Positions 24,847 through 34,474 of a stretch of DNA of 64,000 nucleotides are shown in pieces (position 1 is the first letter of the stretch; each line of letters opens with the position of its first letter). A program made the position numbers and the translations under genes. The DNA lies in NCBI RefSeq assembly GCF_018449725.1, contig NZ_JAAVVC010000001.1, positions 310,001 through 374,000 on the forward strand. The letters run 5' to 3'. Under the pieces are notes generated by a model. It was not told the DNA's origin. It saw only the letters and a list, made by a program, of their open reading frames with translations, and did not search any database. Source of the stretch: Pseudomonas sp. dw_612. Lineage in GTDB: Bacteria > Pseudomonadota > Gammaproteobacteria > Pseudomonadales > Pseudomonadaceae.

Positions 24847-25998
24847 GCGAAAAAACGAGCGATGGGCCACCACCCATTGCCACCTAATAGCCATCATGCT
24901 CAAGGTGCTTAGTTGCACATGACGAAAAGCTATATGCCCAATATTGGTGATATAGCTTTTCCTAGTACTAGTTTCAAAATCATGGTGATGGCCCCTTGAC
25001 ATCGAGAAAATATTAAAAACCCGGAGTGCCATCATTAAAAGCGACAGGATCATTTTGCCATCATCACAGTAAATGCCGGCCCCTTTACCGTCCGGCCTAG
25101 CGTTTCCGGGCCTTTTTTTTAATTTTGATGTCAACACCTGTTTTTTTATTAATTAATAAAATTGGATAACTTTCGAGGTAGATATTAAAACAGCCTAGCT
25201 ATCAACCTCCTTAACTTAACGAAAACGCTTCCTAAATAAGAACACTCAAAACTAAAAACACTCAGCACCCCTGCAGAAATACGTACTTACTTACTTGCGT
25301 AATGGTGGGATTTTTACAAGTAAGAAATTTAAGTTAACCAGGCTTACTACCCCTTAAATCACGTCCACATACGTTAGAGGCCTGAACAGCCACAACCCTT
25401 ATACGACAAGCCTTTCAGCTTGCCCTAGCCACCCTTCAGGCCAGAAATACCCCTCCCGCAGTCGTAAAATTTTAGCGGCTAAAATAGTCAGAGAAACTTG
25501 CACTTGACTAACAGCCGGCAAGCACTTTACTGTAACCAGACTTCTAACAGGCATACCAATCGAACGGAATTTTTTTTGCACGGCAAAGGCTTTCGTTCGA
25601 AAAGTATTCTGCTGGCGATAGTTAGAAGAGGGGCGCTGAAAAGCAAAAAAGGCAGATGGGGATTGGACCCCCATCTGCCTCGAAGCTAACAGCGCAAAAA
25701 TAAAAACACTGGCGAGGTTTTTTCTCTCCAATCCTTTGCGCCGTCGTTTGCTCTTCACAACGTTAGCACACAGGATCTGAGAGACCAAGACTGGCGGCCA
25801 CCCCCACAAGGCACTGAATATGTCGCCCCACGTCGTGGAGCTGCTCATTGAGCTCGTGCGCATGACTACCGAGCTGCTGAAGGTTCTACAGGTAGTTTTC
25901 GCCTAGAAACACCGGCAGGGTTGAAAGGCCCTGCCGTCTTGCTCCGCTAGCGGTAGTGCGGGCGTATCGGCATTCGCTGGGGCTACTGCTCGGGGGCT
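24847..25998. other. Gene-poor region left of the portal gene
   Basis: No convincing long gene. A 28-codon rightward frame (25820-25906, MSPHVVELLIELVRMTTELL...) has a weak ribosome site and could be real. In P2-like phages the cohesive end site lies on this side of the portal gene, so cos is expected here, but I cannot point to it. An incomplete terminator-like hairpin with eight T lies at 25,076-25,124. The left half is AT-rich. Confidence 0.4.
25645..25679 (-). terminator. Terminator for the leftward portal/terminase transcript
   Basis: An 11-bp stem ggcagatgggg / ccccatctgcc with a 7-base loop, preceded on the plus strand by aaaaaa, which gives a U-run on the leftward transcript. It is 320 bases beyond the portal stop. 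Confidence 0.75.
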
Positions 25999-27012
25999 CT
26001 ATGCTTCCACGGCCACCTCGTAAGGTTTGAACCGAATGACCTCCTCCCCCATCCAGTCATTCAGTTGCAGCATCCGCGTCTGCATAGGCTCCAACTCATT
26101 CGCCGCATAGATCTGCGCCGCCTCCCTAATCGACCCAAACCCCCCAGCATTCTGCGGCACAATCCCCATTAACTGCGGCGGTATCCGCAAACTCGCCAAC
26201 ACATCATCCCGCGTCTGATTCTTGATCGAATTAAACTCATCCTTAGCCGCCACCTCACTCACCGGAATCAACTGAATCCCATCCTTCTTCCCCGTCGGCG
26301 AGTACACAAACAAATTCCGAAAATTCCCCGGCCCCTTCGAATCCTTCAACGCCTTACGCAACGCATCGATATCCGCCTCCGTCTGCGCCGCATCCGTCAT
26401 GTACAGGATGAACCCCGCATGACTCCCGTTCTCGTAGTACTTGCGCCGAAACAACGTCGCCGACTCATTCAGCAACGCCGACTGCAATGCGCTGATCCAC
26501 TCCGGCAACCCATAAATCTCCTGGTGCAGATCCGCCTCCCGCAGATGAAACACGCTCCCCGCTTCAAACGCATGCTCACTTTTGAACCCCTGCACCTGGT
26601 AGAACCTCCCCTCCGGCCCCACCCGCATGTACTTCGCCAGCGGCGGCACCAACTGCCAAGTCCCCCCCGACACCGAACGACGCCGCTCCAGATACCCATT
26701 CCCCAGGCACAAAAAATCCAACGCGAACTGCTCAAACGCCGCACGGGAAAGCATCGGATGCGGGATAAACGTCTTACTCAATAGGTTGCGCTTAAACATC
26801 AACCCCGAATGCAAATGCACACTTGCACCCACCGACCGCGCCAGCCCATCCATCGACAACGGCGGCTTATACCAACGCCCGTTAAACCAGCACTCCAGAT
26901 AGTCGAACACCTCCCGACCACCCAACACCGGCGTCGGCTCCCCGAAGCTAAAAACCTGCGTACCTGCTCCGCTGGAAACGGTCGCGGGGAGCAGTGCCTG
27001 TTCAGTCATCAA
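25999..27012 (-). CDS. Q: Phage portal protein (P2 gpQ-like)
   Basis: A 337-residue portal protein of the P2 family, forming the dodecameric ring through which DNA enters the head and to which the tail attaches. Family segments include the ECWFNGRWYKPPLSMDGLAR start region, FLCLGNGYLERRRS, the helical LRKALKDSKGPGNFRNLFVY and PQLMGIVPQNAGGFGSIREA. The start overlaps the terminase stop by 4 bases, so translation is coupled. It is the last gene of the leftward Q-P operon. Confidence 0.93.
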   Translation of the reverse strand: MMTEQALLPATVSSGAGTQVFSFGEPTPVLGGREVFDYLECWFNGRWYKPPLSMDGLARSVGASVHLHSGLMFKRNLLSKTFIPHPMLSRAAFEQFALDFLCLGNGYLERRRSVSGGTWQLVPPLAKYMRVGPEGRFYQVQGFKSEHAFEAGSVFHLREADLHQEIYGLPEWISALQSALLNESATLFRRKYYENGSHAGFILYMTDAAQTEADIDALRKALKDSKGPGNFRNLFVYSPTGKKDGIQLIPVSEVAAKDEFNSIKNQTRDDVLASLRIPPQLMGIVPQNAGGFGSIREAAQIYAANELEPMQTRMLQLNDWMGEEVIRFKPYEVAVEA

Positions 27013-28766
27013 TAAATCTCCATCCGCCCGGTATTGGCAGCCGTCTGCCCCTCAAGCGGTTCGTTATGCAAAGCATGAAAAAGCGCCCACGCCAGATCGG
27101 CGTGGCCAGTGTTGTCGTTGCGCCCAGCGGTATAGGTGTACTGACGCCCGCCAGCAGTAACCGTCTTACGAATCGCCATCAGCGACTGCGCCATGTCCGT
27201 CCAGCCGGCATCGAACTCCAGCCGCCCCTTGTGGATAACGTCATAAGCCTTGAGCACCAACCGGGTTTTAACCTCAGGCGAATAGCTAAAGGTGGTCACC
27301 GCCGGGAAGAATTGACGTACCAGCTGCGCCACGCCACTGCCCAGGCCAGTCACATCGATTCCGATGTACGTCACCCAATACCGGTCGCAGACGCGTTTGA
27401 TAAAAGCCGCCTGAGCCGCAAAATCCATCCCCCGAAACTGATGCCGTTCAAGCACCCGAAACTTCCCACCCGGCACCAACGGCGGCGCAACCACCACCAG
27501 CCCCGAGCAGTCCCCCGTCTCAGCCGGGTCGTAACCAATCCATACCTGACGGTCACCGAACGGGCGCATGGCAAACGGCTTATAGTCCTCAGCCCACTCC
27601 ACCCAGCTATCGACCATGCACGACTGCAACAACGCCAGCGGAAAGATGCTCGCGCCGTCGTCAACAAAGTCGCACATCAGTAGGTTCGCGAACGCTTCAG
27701 GGCTGTACTCGCGGCGAAGCTCTTCGATGTCGAACAGATCACAGCCGCCCTGCTCCGCATCAAGGATGTTAACGATCTGCCGCCATAACCGGTCCTCACA
27801 CAGCCGCCCCTGCTGGAGCGATCCGTGGGATACATCGACCTTGGTGTGCTGCGCCGCCGGCTTGCCCTTGTTGAAGCGCTCACCGGTCCAGAAGGTGTAA
27901 GCCTCATGGGCCATGCTGGAAGGCGTCGAGAAGTAGGTTTTGCGCCACTTCTTGTGCATCGCCATGCCCGAGGCAACCTTGTTCAGCTCCTCAAACTTGA
28001 ACGTCCAGAAGAATTCATCAAAGTAGAAATTGCCGTGGTAACCCTGGGCGGTGCGGGCGTTGGTTCCGAGGAAAAACAACTCGGCCCCATTGGGCAGCAC
28101 AATCGGGTCACCGGTCAGCTCGACACCGCTAACCTCACGGGCAAACGCCTGGATGTAGCCGCGAAAAAGGTAGGCCTGATTTTTCGAAGCCGACAAGAAA
28201 ATCTGATTGCGTCCAGTCTCCAGCGCATCGATAAACGCCTCACGCGCGAAGTAATAAGTTGCGCCGATCTGCCGACTCTTGAGGATGACCCGAGTGCGTT
28301 GATTGCCTGCCCGGCACCAGTCTTTTTGGTACTCAAAACAGCCGTCGAGAAACGCTTCGCGCAGTAACTCGACCTGGTCTTCGCTGATGTCATTTTTCGG
28401 GGTTTTCTTCTTCGGCCCTTCGTTGCGCTTGGCCAGGTTCGGGTTGAGGTCGGTTTCAGTACCGCCCCCCTGAAAACGCTGAATGCGGGCCTGTCGCTCC
28501 AACTGCCGGTGCAGCAGATCAATCTCTTTGAAGTCGCCGCTGGTCTTGCCGTCCTTTAGGATCAGCTGTACCAACCGCGCCTCAAGCGCCCCACCGATAC
28601 GCTCGACCGTGTCCGCCTGATCCCACGCATCTCGGGCCTTCCAGCTATGTAGCGTCTTCTCCTTCTCGCCCGTCGCCTCGGCAATCTCGCAGACACGCCA
28701 ACCCATCCAGTACAAAAACTTGGATTGGCGGCGGGGATCGATGGGCAACAGCGCGGTGGTAGTCAT
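27009..28766 (-). CDS. P: Terminase ATPase (large) subunit (P2 gpP-like)
   Basis: About 585 residues. The N-terminus has a helix-turn-helix-like segment (QSKFLYWMGWRVCEIAEATG). The packaging ATPase has a Walker-A-like VILKSRQIGATYYFAREA and acidic FYFDEFFWTFKFEE (Walker B); the nuclease-like C-terminal half has VWIGYDPAETGDCSGLVV. It pumps DNA into the prohead and cuts it with gpM. I take the start at 28766 (MTTTALLPIDPRR); the frame opens further upstream without a better site. It is divergent from the scaffold gene. Confidence 0.93.
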   Translation of the reverse strand: MTTTALLPIDPRRQSKFLYWMGWRVCEIAEATGEKEKTLHSWKARDAWDQADTVERIGGALEARLVQLILKDGKTSGDFKEIDLLHRQLERQARIQRFQGGGTETDLNPNLAKRNEGPKKKTPKNDISEDQVELLREAFLDGCFEYQKDWCRAGNQRTRVILKSRQIGATYYFAREAFIDALETGRNQIFLSASKNQAYLFRGYIQAFAREVSGVELTGDPIVLPNGAELFFLGTNARTAQGYHGNFYFDEFFWTFKFEELNKVASGMAMHKKWRKTYFSTPSSMAHEAYTFWTGERFNKGKPAAQHTKVDVSHGSLQQGRLCEDRLWRQIVNILDAEQGGCDLFDIEELRREYSPEAFANLLMCDFVDDGASIFPLALLQSCMVDSWVEWAEDYKPFAMRPFGDRQVWIGYDPAETGDCSGLVVVAPPLVPGGKFRVLERHQFRGMDFAAQAAFIKRVCDRYWVTYIGIDVTGLGSGVAQLVRQFFPAVTTFSYSPEVKTRLVLKAYDVIHKGRLEFDAGWTDMAQSLMAIRKTVTAGGRQYTYTAGRNDNTGHADLAWALFHALHNEPLEGQTAANTGRMEIY

Positions 28767-28905
28767 CACGACGATGCTGCCGCCCAGGCCCGCCACTCAA
28801 TAGCGCCGGCCCTTGTGCCCTCCCCGCCTACAACCCCGCCTCATTGCCGCCACCCGCGCGCGACCCGACCATGCCCCTCACTGCAACGCACTGAGCATTC
28901 CCGGC

Positions 28906-29736
28906 ATGAAAAAATTCCGCAGCAACTGGTTCCGCGTCGCCGTCGAAGGCGCGACCTCGGACAAACGCACCATCAAACGCGACTGGCTGGAACAGGCCGC
29001 CAAAAACTTCAACCCGTCCACCTACGGCGCCCGCATCTGGCTGGAGCATTTCCGCAGCCTGCTGCCCGACAGTCCGTTCAAAGCCTACGGCGACGTCCTC
29101 GCGGTGAAGACCGAAGAAATCGACATCCACGGCCAGAAAAAACTCGCCCTGTTCGCCCAGGTCGAGCCCACCGTCGACCTGATCGCCATGAACAAGGCCA
29201 AGCAAAAGATCTACACCTCGATTGAAATCGACGACAGCTTCGCCGACACCGGAGAGGCCTACATCGTCGGTCTGGCCGTGACCGACTCCCCGGCCAGCCT
29301 CGGCACCGACGTCCTCGCCTTCTCGGCGCAGAAGCCCGACGCCAGCCCCTTCAAGGACCGGCACTACTCCGCCACCTCAATGTTCACCGAAGCCGTCGAA
29401 GCCGAGCTGACATTTGAAGAGTTTGAAGACAGGCCCAGCCTCGGCGCCCAGCTCTTCAGCAAGGTACAAACCCTGCTCAAAGGCAAACAGGCCAAGGACG
29501 ACAGCGAGTTCGGCCACATCGGCCAAGCCGTCGAAACCATCGCCGAGCACGTCAAAGACCTGCCCGACCAACTGGCCGCAGAGAGGCAGTTTTCCGCAGC
29601 ACTGAAAACGCAGCTCGACCAGTTAGCCAAGGACTTCACCGAGCTAAAACACAAACTCTCGACCACCCAAGATCTCAACCAAAAAACACGTCCTCCGGTC
29701 ACCGGCGGCGCAAACCACGTCATGACCGACTGCTGA
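28906..29736 (+). CDS. O: Capsid scaffolding protein/protease (P2 gpO-like)
   Basis: A 276-residue protein that shapes the prohead and cleaves itself and the capsid protein. The N-terminal protease half includes SNWFRVAVEGATSDKRTIKR and VKTEEIDIHGQKKLALFAQV; the scaffold half (about 190-276) is helical and Gln/Lys-rich. The ATG at 28906 fits the family start (MKKFRSNWF); the ribosome site is weak. First gene of the rightward head operon. Confidence 0.9.
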   Translation: MKKFRSNWFRVAVEGATSDKRTIKRDWLEQAAKNFNPSTYGARIWLEHFRSLLPDSPFKAYGDVLAVKTEEIDIHGQKKLALFAQVEPTVDLIAMNKAKQKIYTSIEIDDSFADTGEAYIVGLAVTDSPASLGTDVLAFSAQKPDASPFKDRHYSATSMFTEAVEAELTFEEFEDRPSLGAQLFSKVQTLLKGKQAKDDSEFGHIGQAVETIAEHVKDLPDQLAAERQFSAALKTQLDQLAKDFTELKHKLSTTQDLNQKTRPPVTGGANHVMTDC

Positions 29737-29753
29737 TATCAAGGACAACCTCC

Positions 29754-30764
29754 ATGCGCAACGACACCCGCAACCTCTTCAACGCCTACCTCGGCCAGCT
29801 AACCAAACTGCACGGCGTGCCCAACGTCACTACCAAATTCGCTACCGCCCCCAGCGTCACCCAGACCCTGGAAACCCGCATGCAGGAATCCAGTCAGTTC
29901 CTCAGCGCGATCAACATCTACGGCGTCACCGAGCAGATGGGTGAAAAGATCGGCATGGGCATCGGCGGCCCCAACGCCGGCACCACCGACACCACCCAGA
30001 AAGACCGCGAAACCACCGACATCACCACCCTCGATGATCGCGGCTACTTCTGCTCGCAGACCAACTTCGACACCCACCTGCGCTACAGCAAACTGGACGC
30101 CTGGGCCAAGTTCCCCGATTTCCAGGCGCGCATCCGTGACGCCATCCTCAAGCGCCAGGCGCTGGACCGCATCCTGATCGGCTGGAACGGCACCCACCGC
30201 GCCGTCACCTCGAACCCGGCGACCCACCCGCTGCGCGAAGACGTCAACATTGGTTGGCTGCAAAAGATGCGCACCGAAAACGCCGCGCGGGTGATGAAGG
30301 AAATCGCTGAAGGCTCGGGCAAAATCGCCATCGGTGCTGGAAAGGACTTCACCAACCTTGACGCCCTGGTCTTCAGCATGGTCGAGGAGTTCATTGCCCC
30401 TTGGTATCAGGAAGACCCGGACCTGGTGGTGATCTGCGGTCGCCAACTGCTGGCCGACAAATACTTCCCGATCATCAACAAGGACAACGTCCCGAGCGAA
30501 ATGCTGGCCGCCGACATCGTCACCAGCCAAAAGCGCCTGGGCAACTTGCCCGCGGTGCGCGTGCCCTATTTCCCGGCGCGCGGGCTGCTGGTGACCAAAC
30601 TCGAAAACCTATCGATCTACTGGCAGGAAGGCAGCCGCCGTCGCACCGTCCTCGACAACGCCAAACGCGACCGCATCGAAAACTACGAATCGGTCAACGA
30701 CGCCTACGTCATCGAGGACCTGGAATGCGCGGCCCTCGCTGAAAACATCGAAATCGCATCGTAA
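29754..30764 (+). CDS. N: Major capsid protein (P2 gpN-like)
   Basis: A 336-residue major head protein of the P2 family: start MRNDTRNLFNAYLGQLTKLH, then TDTTQKDRETTDITTLDDRG, a central LERILIGWNGT-type segment (here LDRILIGWNGTHRA) and a C-terminal VNDAYVIEDLECAALAE. In P2 the first 31 residues are removed by gpO during maturation; the same may happen here. ATG 29754 follows CAAGGACAACCTCC. Confidence 0.94.
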   Translation: MRNDTRNLFNAYLGQLTKLHGVPNVTTKFATAPSVTQTLETRMQESSQFLSAINIYGVTEQMGEKIGMGIGGPNAGTTDTTQKDRETTDITTLDDRGYFCSQTNFDTHLRYSKLDAWAKFPDFQARIRDAILKRQALDRILIGWNGTHRAVTSNPATHPLREDVNIGWLQKMRTENAARVMKEIAEGSGKIAIGAGKDFTNLDALVFSMVEEFIAPWYQEDPDLVVICGRQLLADKYFPIINKDNVPSEMLAADIVTSQKRLGNLPAVRVPYFPARGLLVTKLENLSIYWQEGSRRRTVLDNAKRDRIENYESVNDAYVIEDLECAALAENIEIAS

Positions 30765-30775
30765 GACAGACGACC

Positions 30776-31474
30776 ATGACCAACCCCTGCCGGCATCACT
30801 TCCTGCGCGTCACGGCCGCCATAGAGGCGGCCGCTGTCGAACCCAATCAAACCATGGCCGGTGCCACCGCCTACGAACACCAGCTCAACCAGCTACTGCA
30901 AGATCGCCTGCGCCTGAAACAGATCCAATCGAACCAAGGCAAAGCCGAACTCAAACGCCAGTTGCTCCCCGACTACGTGCCCTACGTGCAAGGCGTGCTG
31001 GAAGCTGGGCTCGGGGCGCAAGACGAAGTGCTGACCACCCTCATGGTCTGGCGCTTCGATGCCGGCGACTTCAACGGCGGCCTCGACATCGCCGCGTACG
31101 TGCTCAAGCACAAAATGATCATGCCGGATCGTTTCGCCCGCACCTTGGGCTGCCTGGTCGCCGAAGACATCGCCACGGCGGCATTGAGTGCACAGAAGCT
31201 CAACGAACCGTTCGACTTGGCCACCCTGCAACGCGCCGCCGACCTGACCGACGCCGAAGACATGCCCGACCAGGCCCGCGCCAAGCTGTTCCTCGCCATG
31301 GGCCGCGCCACCCTGGACGGCCTCACCGAAGAACTGCCCGACCAGCCCGGTCAAGTTCAGGCCGGCATCGACCTGCTGAAAAAAGCCATCGAACGGCACG
31401 ACGCCTGCGGTGGCAAAAAGGATCTAGAGCGGGCCGAACGCCTACTCAACAAACTTGCCGCCACGGGCGGCTAA
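30776..31474 (+). CDS. M: Terminase small/endonuclease subunit (P2 gpM-like)
   Basis: A 232-residue protein of the P2 gpM family, which binds and cuts the cohesive-end site with the P subunit. Typical segments are CRHHFLRVTAAIEA, LLQDRLRLKQIQSNQGKAEL and TTLMVWRFDAGDFNGGLDIA. It follows the capsid gene by 11 bases. Confidence 0.92.
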   Translation: MTNPCRHHFLRVTAAIEAAAVEPNQTMAGATAYEHQLNQLLQDRLRLKQIQSNQGKAELKRQLLPDYVPYVQGVLEAGLGAQDEVLTTLMVWRFDAGDFNGGLDIAAYVLKHKMIMPDRFARTLGCLVAEDIATAALSAQKLNEPFDLATLQRAADLTDAEDMPDQARAKLFLAMGRATLDGLTEELPDQPGQVQAGIDLLKKAIERHDACGGKKDLERAERLLNKLAATGG

Positions 31475-31577
31475 CCGAGCGTCCCCACGCACCCCGCCGG
31501 CTCGGGGCGGATCGGCCAGGCCACGCACCTGAACGAGAAGCCCCGACCACCGGCGACCTATTGCAGAGTGCAGCGCA

Positions 31578-32039
31578 ATGAGCGGATTCATCGCGGGCGG
31601 CAAGGCCCCCAGCGGCCACATCAACACCGACCCCTTCTGGCCGTCGATCAATCTGGACGACGTGCGCGGCACACTGCGCATCGACTCCAGCGTCACCGCC
31701 ATCCGACTGGAAACCGCGACCATCGCCGCCGCCATCAGCGTCAACCGCGAGCTCGCCGCGTGGCGCCGTACCCAACAAGCCAAGGGCTACGCCACGCTGG
31801 CCGACGTACCGGCCGACCCGATCAAAGGCGTGTCGCAACTCGTCCACCTGTACCAACGGGCGATCTACGCCGCGACCGGCGCAGAAATCTGCGAACGCTA
31901 CCGCTCTTACGACAGCACCAACAGCGGCCACCAGAACGCCGACGAACTCACCCCCAGCATCGACGAATTGCGCCGCGACCAGCGCTGGGCGGTGCGCGAC
32001 TTCCTCGGCCTCGGCCGCACCACCGTGGAGTTGATCTGA
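31578..32039 (+). CDS. L: Head completion/stabilisation protein (P2 gpL-like)
   Basis: A 153-residue protein (start MSGFIAGGKAPSGHINTDPF) matching P2 gpL, which closes the head after packaging. The C-terminus SIDELRRDQRWAVRDFLGL is typical. Its stop overlaps the tail protein X start (TGATG). Confidence 0.92.
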   Translation: MSGFIAGGKAPSGHINTDPFWPSINLDDVRGTLRIDSSVTAIRLETATIAAAISVNRELAAWRRTQQAKGYATLADVPADPIKGVSQLVHLYQRAIYAATGAEICERYRSYDSTNSGHQNADELTPSIDELRRDQRWAVRDFLGLGRTTVELI

Positions 32040-32251
32040 TGCCCGTCACCGTCCGCGCCCGGCAAAACGACACCGTTGATGCCCTTTGTTGGCGACATTA
32101 CGGCCGCACCGCCGGCGTGACCGAAGCCGTACTTCAAGCCAACCCCGGGCTGGCCGACCACGGCCCGACCTTGCCCCAGGGCTTGGCCGTGCAAATGCCC
32201 GACACACACACCGCCGCCCCGCAAAGGCAGAGGGTGAACCTATGGGATTGA
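32039..32251 (+). CDS. X: Tail protein X
   Basis: A 70-residue LysM-like tail protein of the P2 gpX family (VRARQNDTVDALCWRHYGRT, VLQANPGLADHGPTLPQGLA). The LysM-type fold probably helps baseplate or tail assembly. The start overlaps the head completion stop. Confidence 0.9.
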   Translation: MPVTVRARQNDTVDALCWRHYGRTAGVTEAVLQANPGLADHGPTLPQGLAVQMPDTHTAAPQRQRVNLWD

Positions 32252-32288
32252 CCCACCGATACCGCGCTTAAACCAAGGAAGGAAACAC

Positions 32289-32603
32289 ATGCCCGAACGC
32301 CCCGACACCTGGGCCTGGCTCGCCGCCTGGCTCGAACAACACTGGCCGACCCTGTACGCCGGCCTCCTCGCCCTAATAATCGCCGCGCTACGAATCATGT
32401 ACGGCGGTGGCACCTGGCGCCGTATCGCCATCGAAGCCCCGCTCTGCGGCGCCTTGGCCTTGGCCGCCAGCCACGGCCTACCGTTGCTCGGTGTTTCCAC
32501 GTCCACCGCGCCTTTTTTTGGTGGCATCATCGGTCTGCTCGGCGTGGAAGGAACCCGCGCCGCCGCCAGGAAATTTTTCATTCGCAAGGAAGCCTCACGA
32601 TGA
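32289..32603 (+). CDS. Phage holin
   Basis: A 104-residue membrane protein with three hydrophobic segments (LYAGLLALIIAALRIMY, APLCGALALAASHGLPLLG, FFGGIIGLLGVEG) and a basic tail (RAAARKFFIRKEAS), as in lambda-type holins. It opens the inner membrane at lysis and releases endolysin. ATG 32289 follows AAGGAAAC; it overlaps the endolysin start by 4 bases. Confidence 0.85.
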   Translation: MPERPDTWAWLAAWLEQHWPTLYAGLLALIIAALRIMYGGGTWRRIAIEAPLCGALALAASHGLPLLGVSTSTAPFFGGIIGLLGVEGTRAAARKFFIRKEASR

Positions 32604-33442
32604 TTTCATTACGTCACGGCGACCGCTCGCAAGCGGTGCGCCACCTGCAAACCACCCTGAACAACCACGGCGCTCGCCTGAACGTTGACGGGCATTACGG
32701 CGACACCACCGAAGCCGCCGTGCGTGCCTATCAGTTGAGCGTCGGCCTAGTGGTCGATGGCATCGCCGGCCCCAAAACACAGACCGCGCTTGCCGGCGAT
32801 GACTGCCAACGACTGCTGAAAAACGCCGATCTGGTCAACGCCTCAGAACGCCTCGACGTGCCCCTAGCCGCCATCTACGCGGTCAACGAAGTCGAGTCCA
32901 AAGGCATGGGCTTTCTGGACAGCGGCAAACCGGTGATCCTGTTCGAACGCCACATCATGTACCGCCAGCTTTCGAAAGTTCGCCAAGACAGCGAAAACCT
33001 CAACGACCTCAAACGCCGCGCCGACCAACTCGCCGCCGCTCACCCGGCCATCGTCAATCCGAAACCCGGTGGCTACGTCGGCGGCAACGCTGAACATCAG
33101 CGCCTGGGCAGCGCCCGCGTGCTTGATGACGTGGCCGCTTTGGAATCCGCCTCCTGGGGCGCCTTCCAGATCATGGGGTTTCACTGGCAACGCCTGGGCT
33201 ATGCCAGCGTGCAAGACTTCGTGGCCGTCATGAGCGCAGACGAATCGAAGCAGTTTGATGCGTTCGTGCGCTTCATCGAAACCGATCCGGTTTTGCACAA
33301 GGCACTGAAGGCACGCAAATGGGCCGAGTTTGCCAGGATCTACAACGGACCGGACTACCAACGAAACCTGTACGACATCAAGCTCCAGCGCGCCTATCAG
33401 CGGCATGAGAACTGCGGTTGTGGTCAGAGGGTAGCTGCATGA
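32600..33442 (+). CDS. Endolysin: peptidoglycan-binding plus N-acetylmuramidase domain
   Basis: A 280-residue endolysin without a signal peptide. Residues 1-65 are a PG-binding_1 domain (QAVRHLQTTLNNHGARLNVD, GDTTEAAVRAYQLS). Residues 90-275 are a DUF3380-type N-acetylmuramidase domain (IYAVNEVESKGMGFLD with the catalytic Glu, VILFERHIMYRQL, SASWGAFQIMGFHW). It needs the overlapping holin for release. Confidence 0.9.
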   Translation: MISLRHGDRSQAVRHLQTTLNNHGARLNVDGHYGDTTEAAVRAYQLSVGLVVDGIAGPKTQTALAGDDCQRLLKNADLVNASERLDVPLAAIYAVNEVESKGMGFLDSGKPVILFERHIMYRQLSKVRQDSENLNDLKRRADQLAAAHPAIVNPKPGGYVGGNAEHQRLGSARVLDDVAALESASWGAFQIMGFHWQRLGYASVQDFVAVMSADESKQFDAFVRFIETDPVLHKALKARKWAEFARIYNGPDYQRNLYDIKLQRAYQRHENCGCGQRVAA

Positions 33443-33483
33443 TCCGTCCTTACATCGCTGATCAAGACAACCGCCACGTATGA
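33439..33483 (+). CDS. 14-codon stub in the spanin position
   Basis: ATG 33439 overlaps the endolysin stop (ATGA) and the frame ends overlapping the next ATG: MIRPYIADQDNRHV. In P2-like phages the inner-membrane spanin (LysB) lies here and starts with a membrane helix. This stub has none, so it may be what is left after a deletion. Confidence 0.3.
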   Translation: MIRPYIADQDNRHV

Positions 33484-33956
33484 ACAAACCTGAAAGCCTG
33501 CGTACTCATCTGCTGAGCACCATCGCCGAACTCAAGCACAACCCTGACCGGCTGCTGATCTTCATCGACAACGGCAAGGTGCGCTGCACCGCTGCCGCGA
33601 GCCTGTCGTTCGAATACAGCTTCGACCTGCAGATCATCCTCACCGACTTCGCCGGCCATCCCGACAGCGTCATGTTGCCGCTGCTCGGCTGGCTGAGCGT
33701 GCATCAGCCCGAGTTGCTGGAGAACCTGAACAAGTCCGCCGATGGCATCCAGTTTGAGGCGGATGTTCTGGATAACAGCAAAGTGGATATGAGTTTGACG
33801 TTGCCGCTGACTGAGCGTGTGGTCGTGGGGAAGGACGACCAGGGCAACACCACCATTCGCCATTCGGGTGAACCGCAGCGAGTCGCGGCATTTCTCGACC
33901 CTAATTGGGTGCCAGGAGCCCAAGGCGCCGTTAGTGAATGGGGAGTGACGAAATGA
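33480..33956 (+). CDS. R: Tail completion protein (P2 gpR-like)
   Basis: A 158-residue protein of the P2 gpR family (MNKPESLRTHLLSTIAELKH, FEYSFDLQIILTDFAGHPDS, LPLLGWLSVHQPELLEN). It completes the tail before joining the head. ATG 33480; overlaps the S gene by 4 bases. Confidence 0.9.
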   Translation: MNKPESLRTHLLSTIAELKHNPDRLLIFIDNGKVRCTAAASLSFEYSFDLQIILTDFAGHPDSVMLPLLGWLSVHQPELLENLNKSADGIQFEADVLDNSKVDMSLTLPLTERVVVGKDDQGNTTIRHSGEPQRVAAFLDPNWVPGAQGAVSEWGVTK

Positions 33957-34411
33957 CTAATCGACTGGAGGCGTTGGAAGACTGGGCGGCTGGCCTACTT
34001 GCGCAACTTGAGCCAGCATCGCGAAAGCGGCTCGCCCGAAGCCTCGGCCAGACGTTGCGGAGTAGCCAGCAGAAACGAATCATTGCCCAGCGCAATCCGG
34101 ACGGCAGCAAATATGCGCCGCGCAAACAGCGCAACCTACGCGGTAAATCGGGACGGATGAAGAGAAAGGTTCAAATGTTTCAGAAGATACGTACGGTCAG
34201 ATTTTTTAAGTTTCAAGGCGACGAAAACGGTATCAGCATCGGATTCACGGGGCGAATTGCACGCATCGCAAGGGTTCATCAATATGGTACGAAAGATAGA
34301 GCCGAGCACCGCGCTCCGCAAGTGCGATATGAAACACGAGAGATGCTCGGTTTCACCAACTCCGACTTAGATCAAATTCGCGATGATTTGTTGTTATACG
34401 TGGCTCAGTAG
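33953..34411 (+). CDS. S: Virion morphogenesis/tail completion protein (P2 gpS-like)
   Basis: A 152-residue phage virion morphogenesis protein (LASLGQTLRSSQQKRI-type segment, IAQRNPDGSKYAPRKQRNLR, IARIARVHQYGTKDR). Its GC content falls toward the 3' end, and the AT-rich cargo patch begins directly after it, so the last third may have been replaced when the cargo entered. Confidence 0.9.
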   Translation: MTNRLEALEDWAAGLLAQLEPASRKRLARSLGQTLRSSQQKRIIAQRNPDGSKYAPRKQRNLRGKSGRMKRKVQMFQKIRTVRFFKFQGDENGISIGFTGRIARIARVHQYGTKDRAEHRAPQVRYETREMLGFTNSDLDQIRDDLLLYVAQ

Positions 34412-34474
34412 CTCACCGTGCTGCGACCAATGGTATCATTGCACGCCTCCTACCTTTGCCATGGATTGCTTAAA

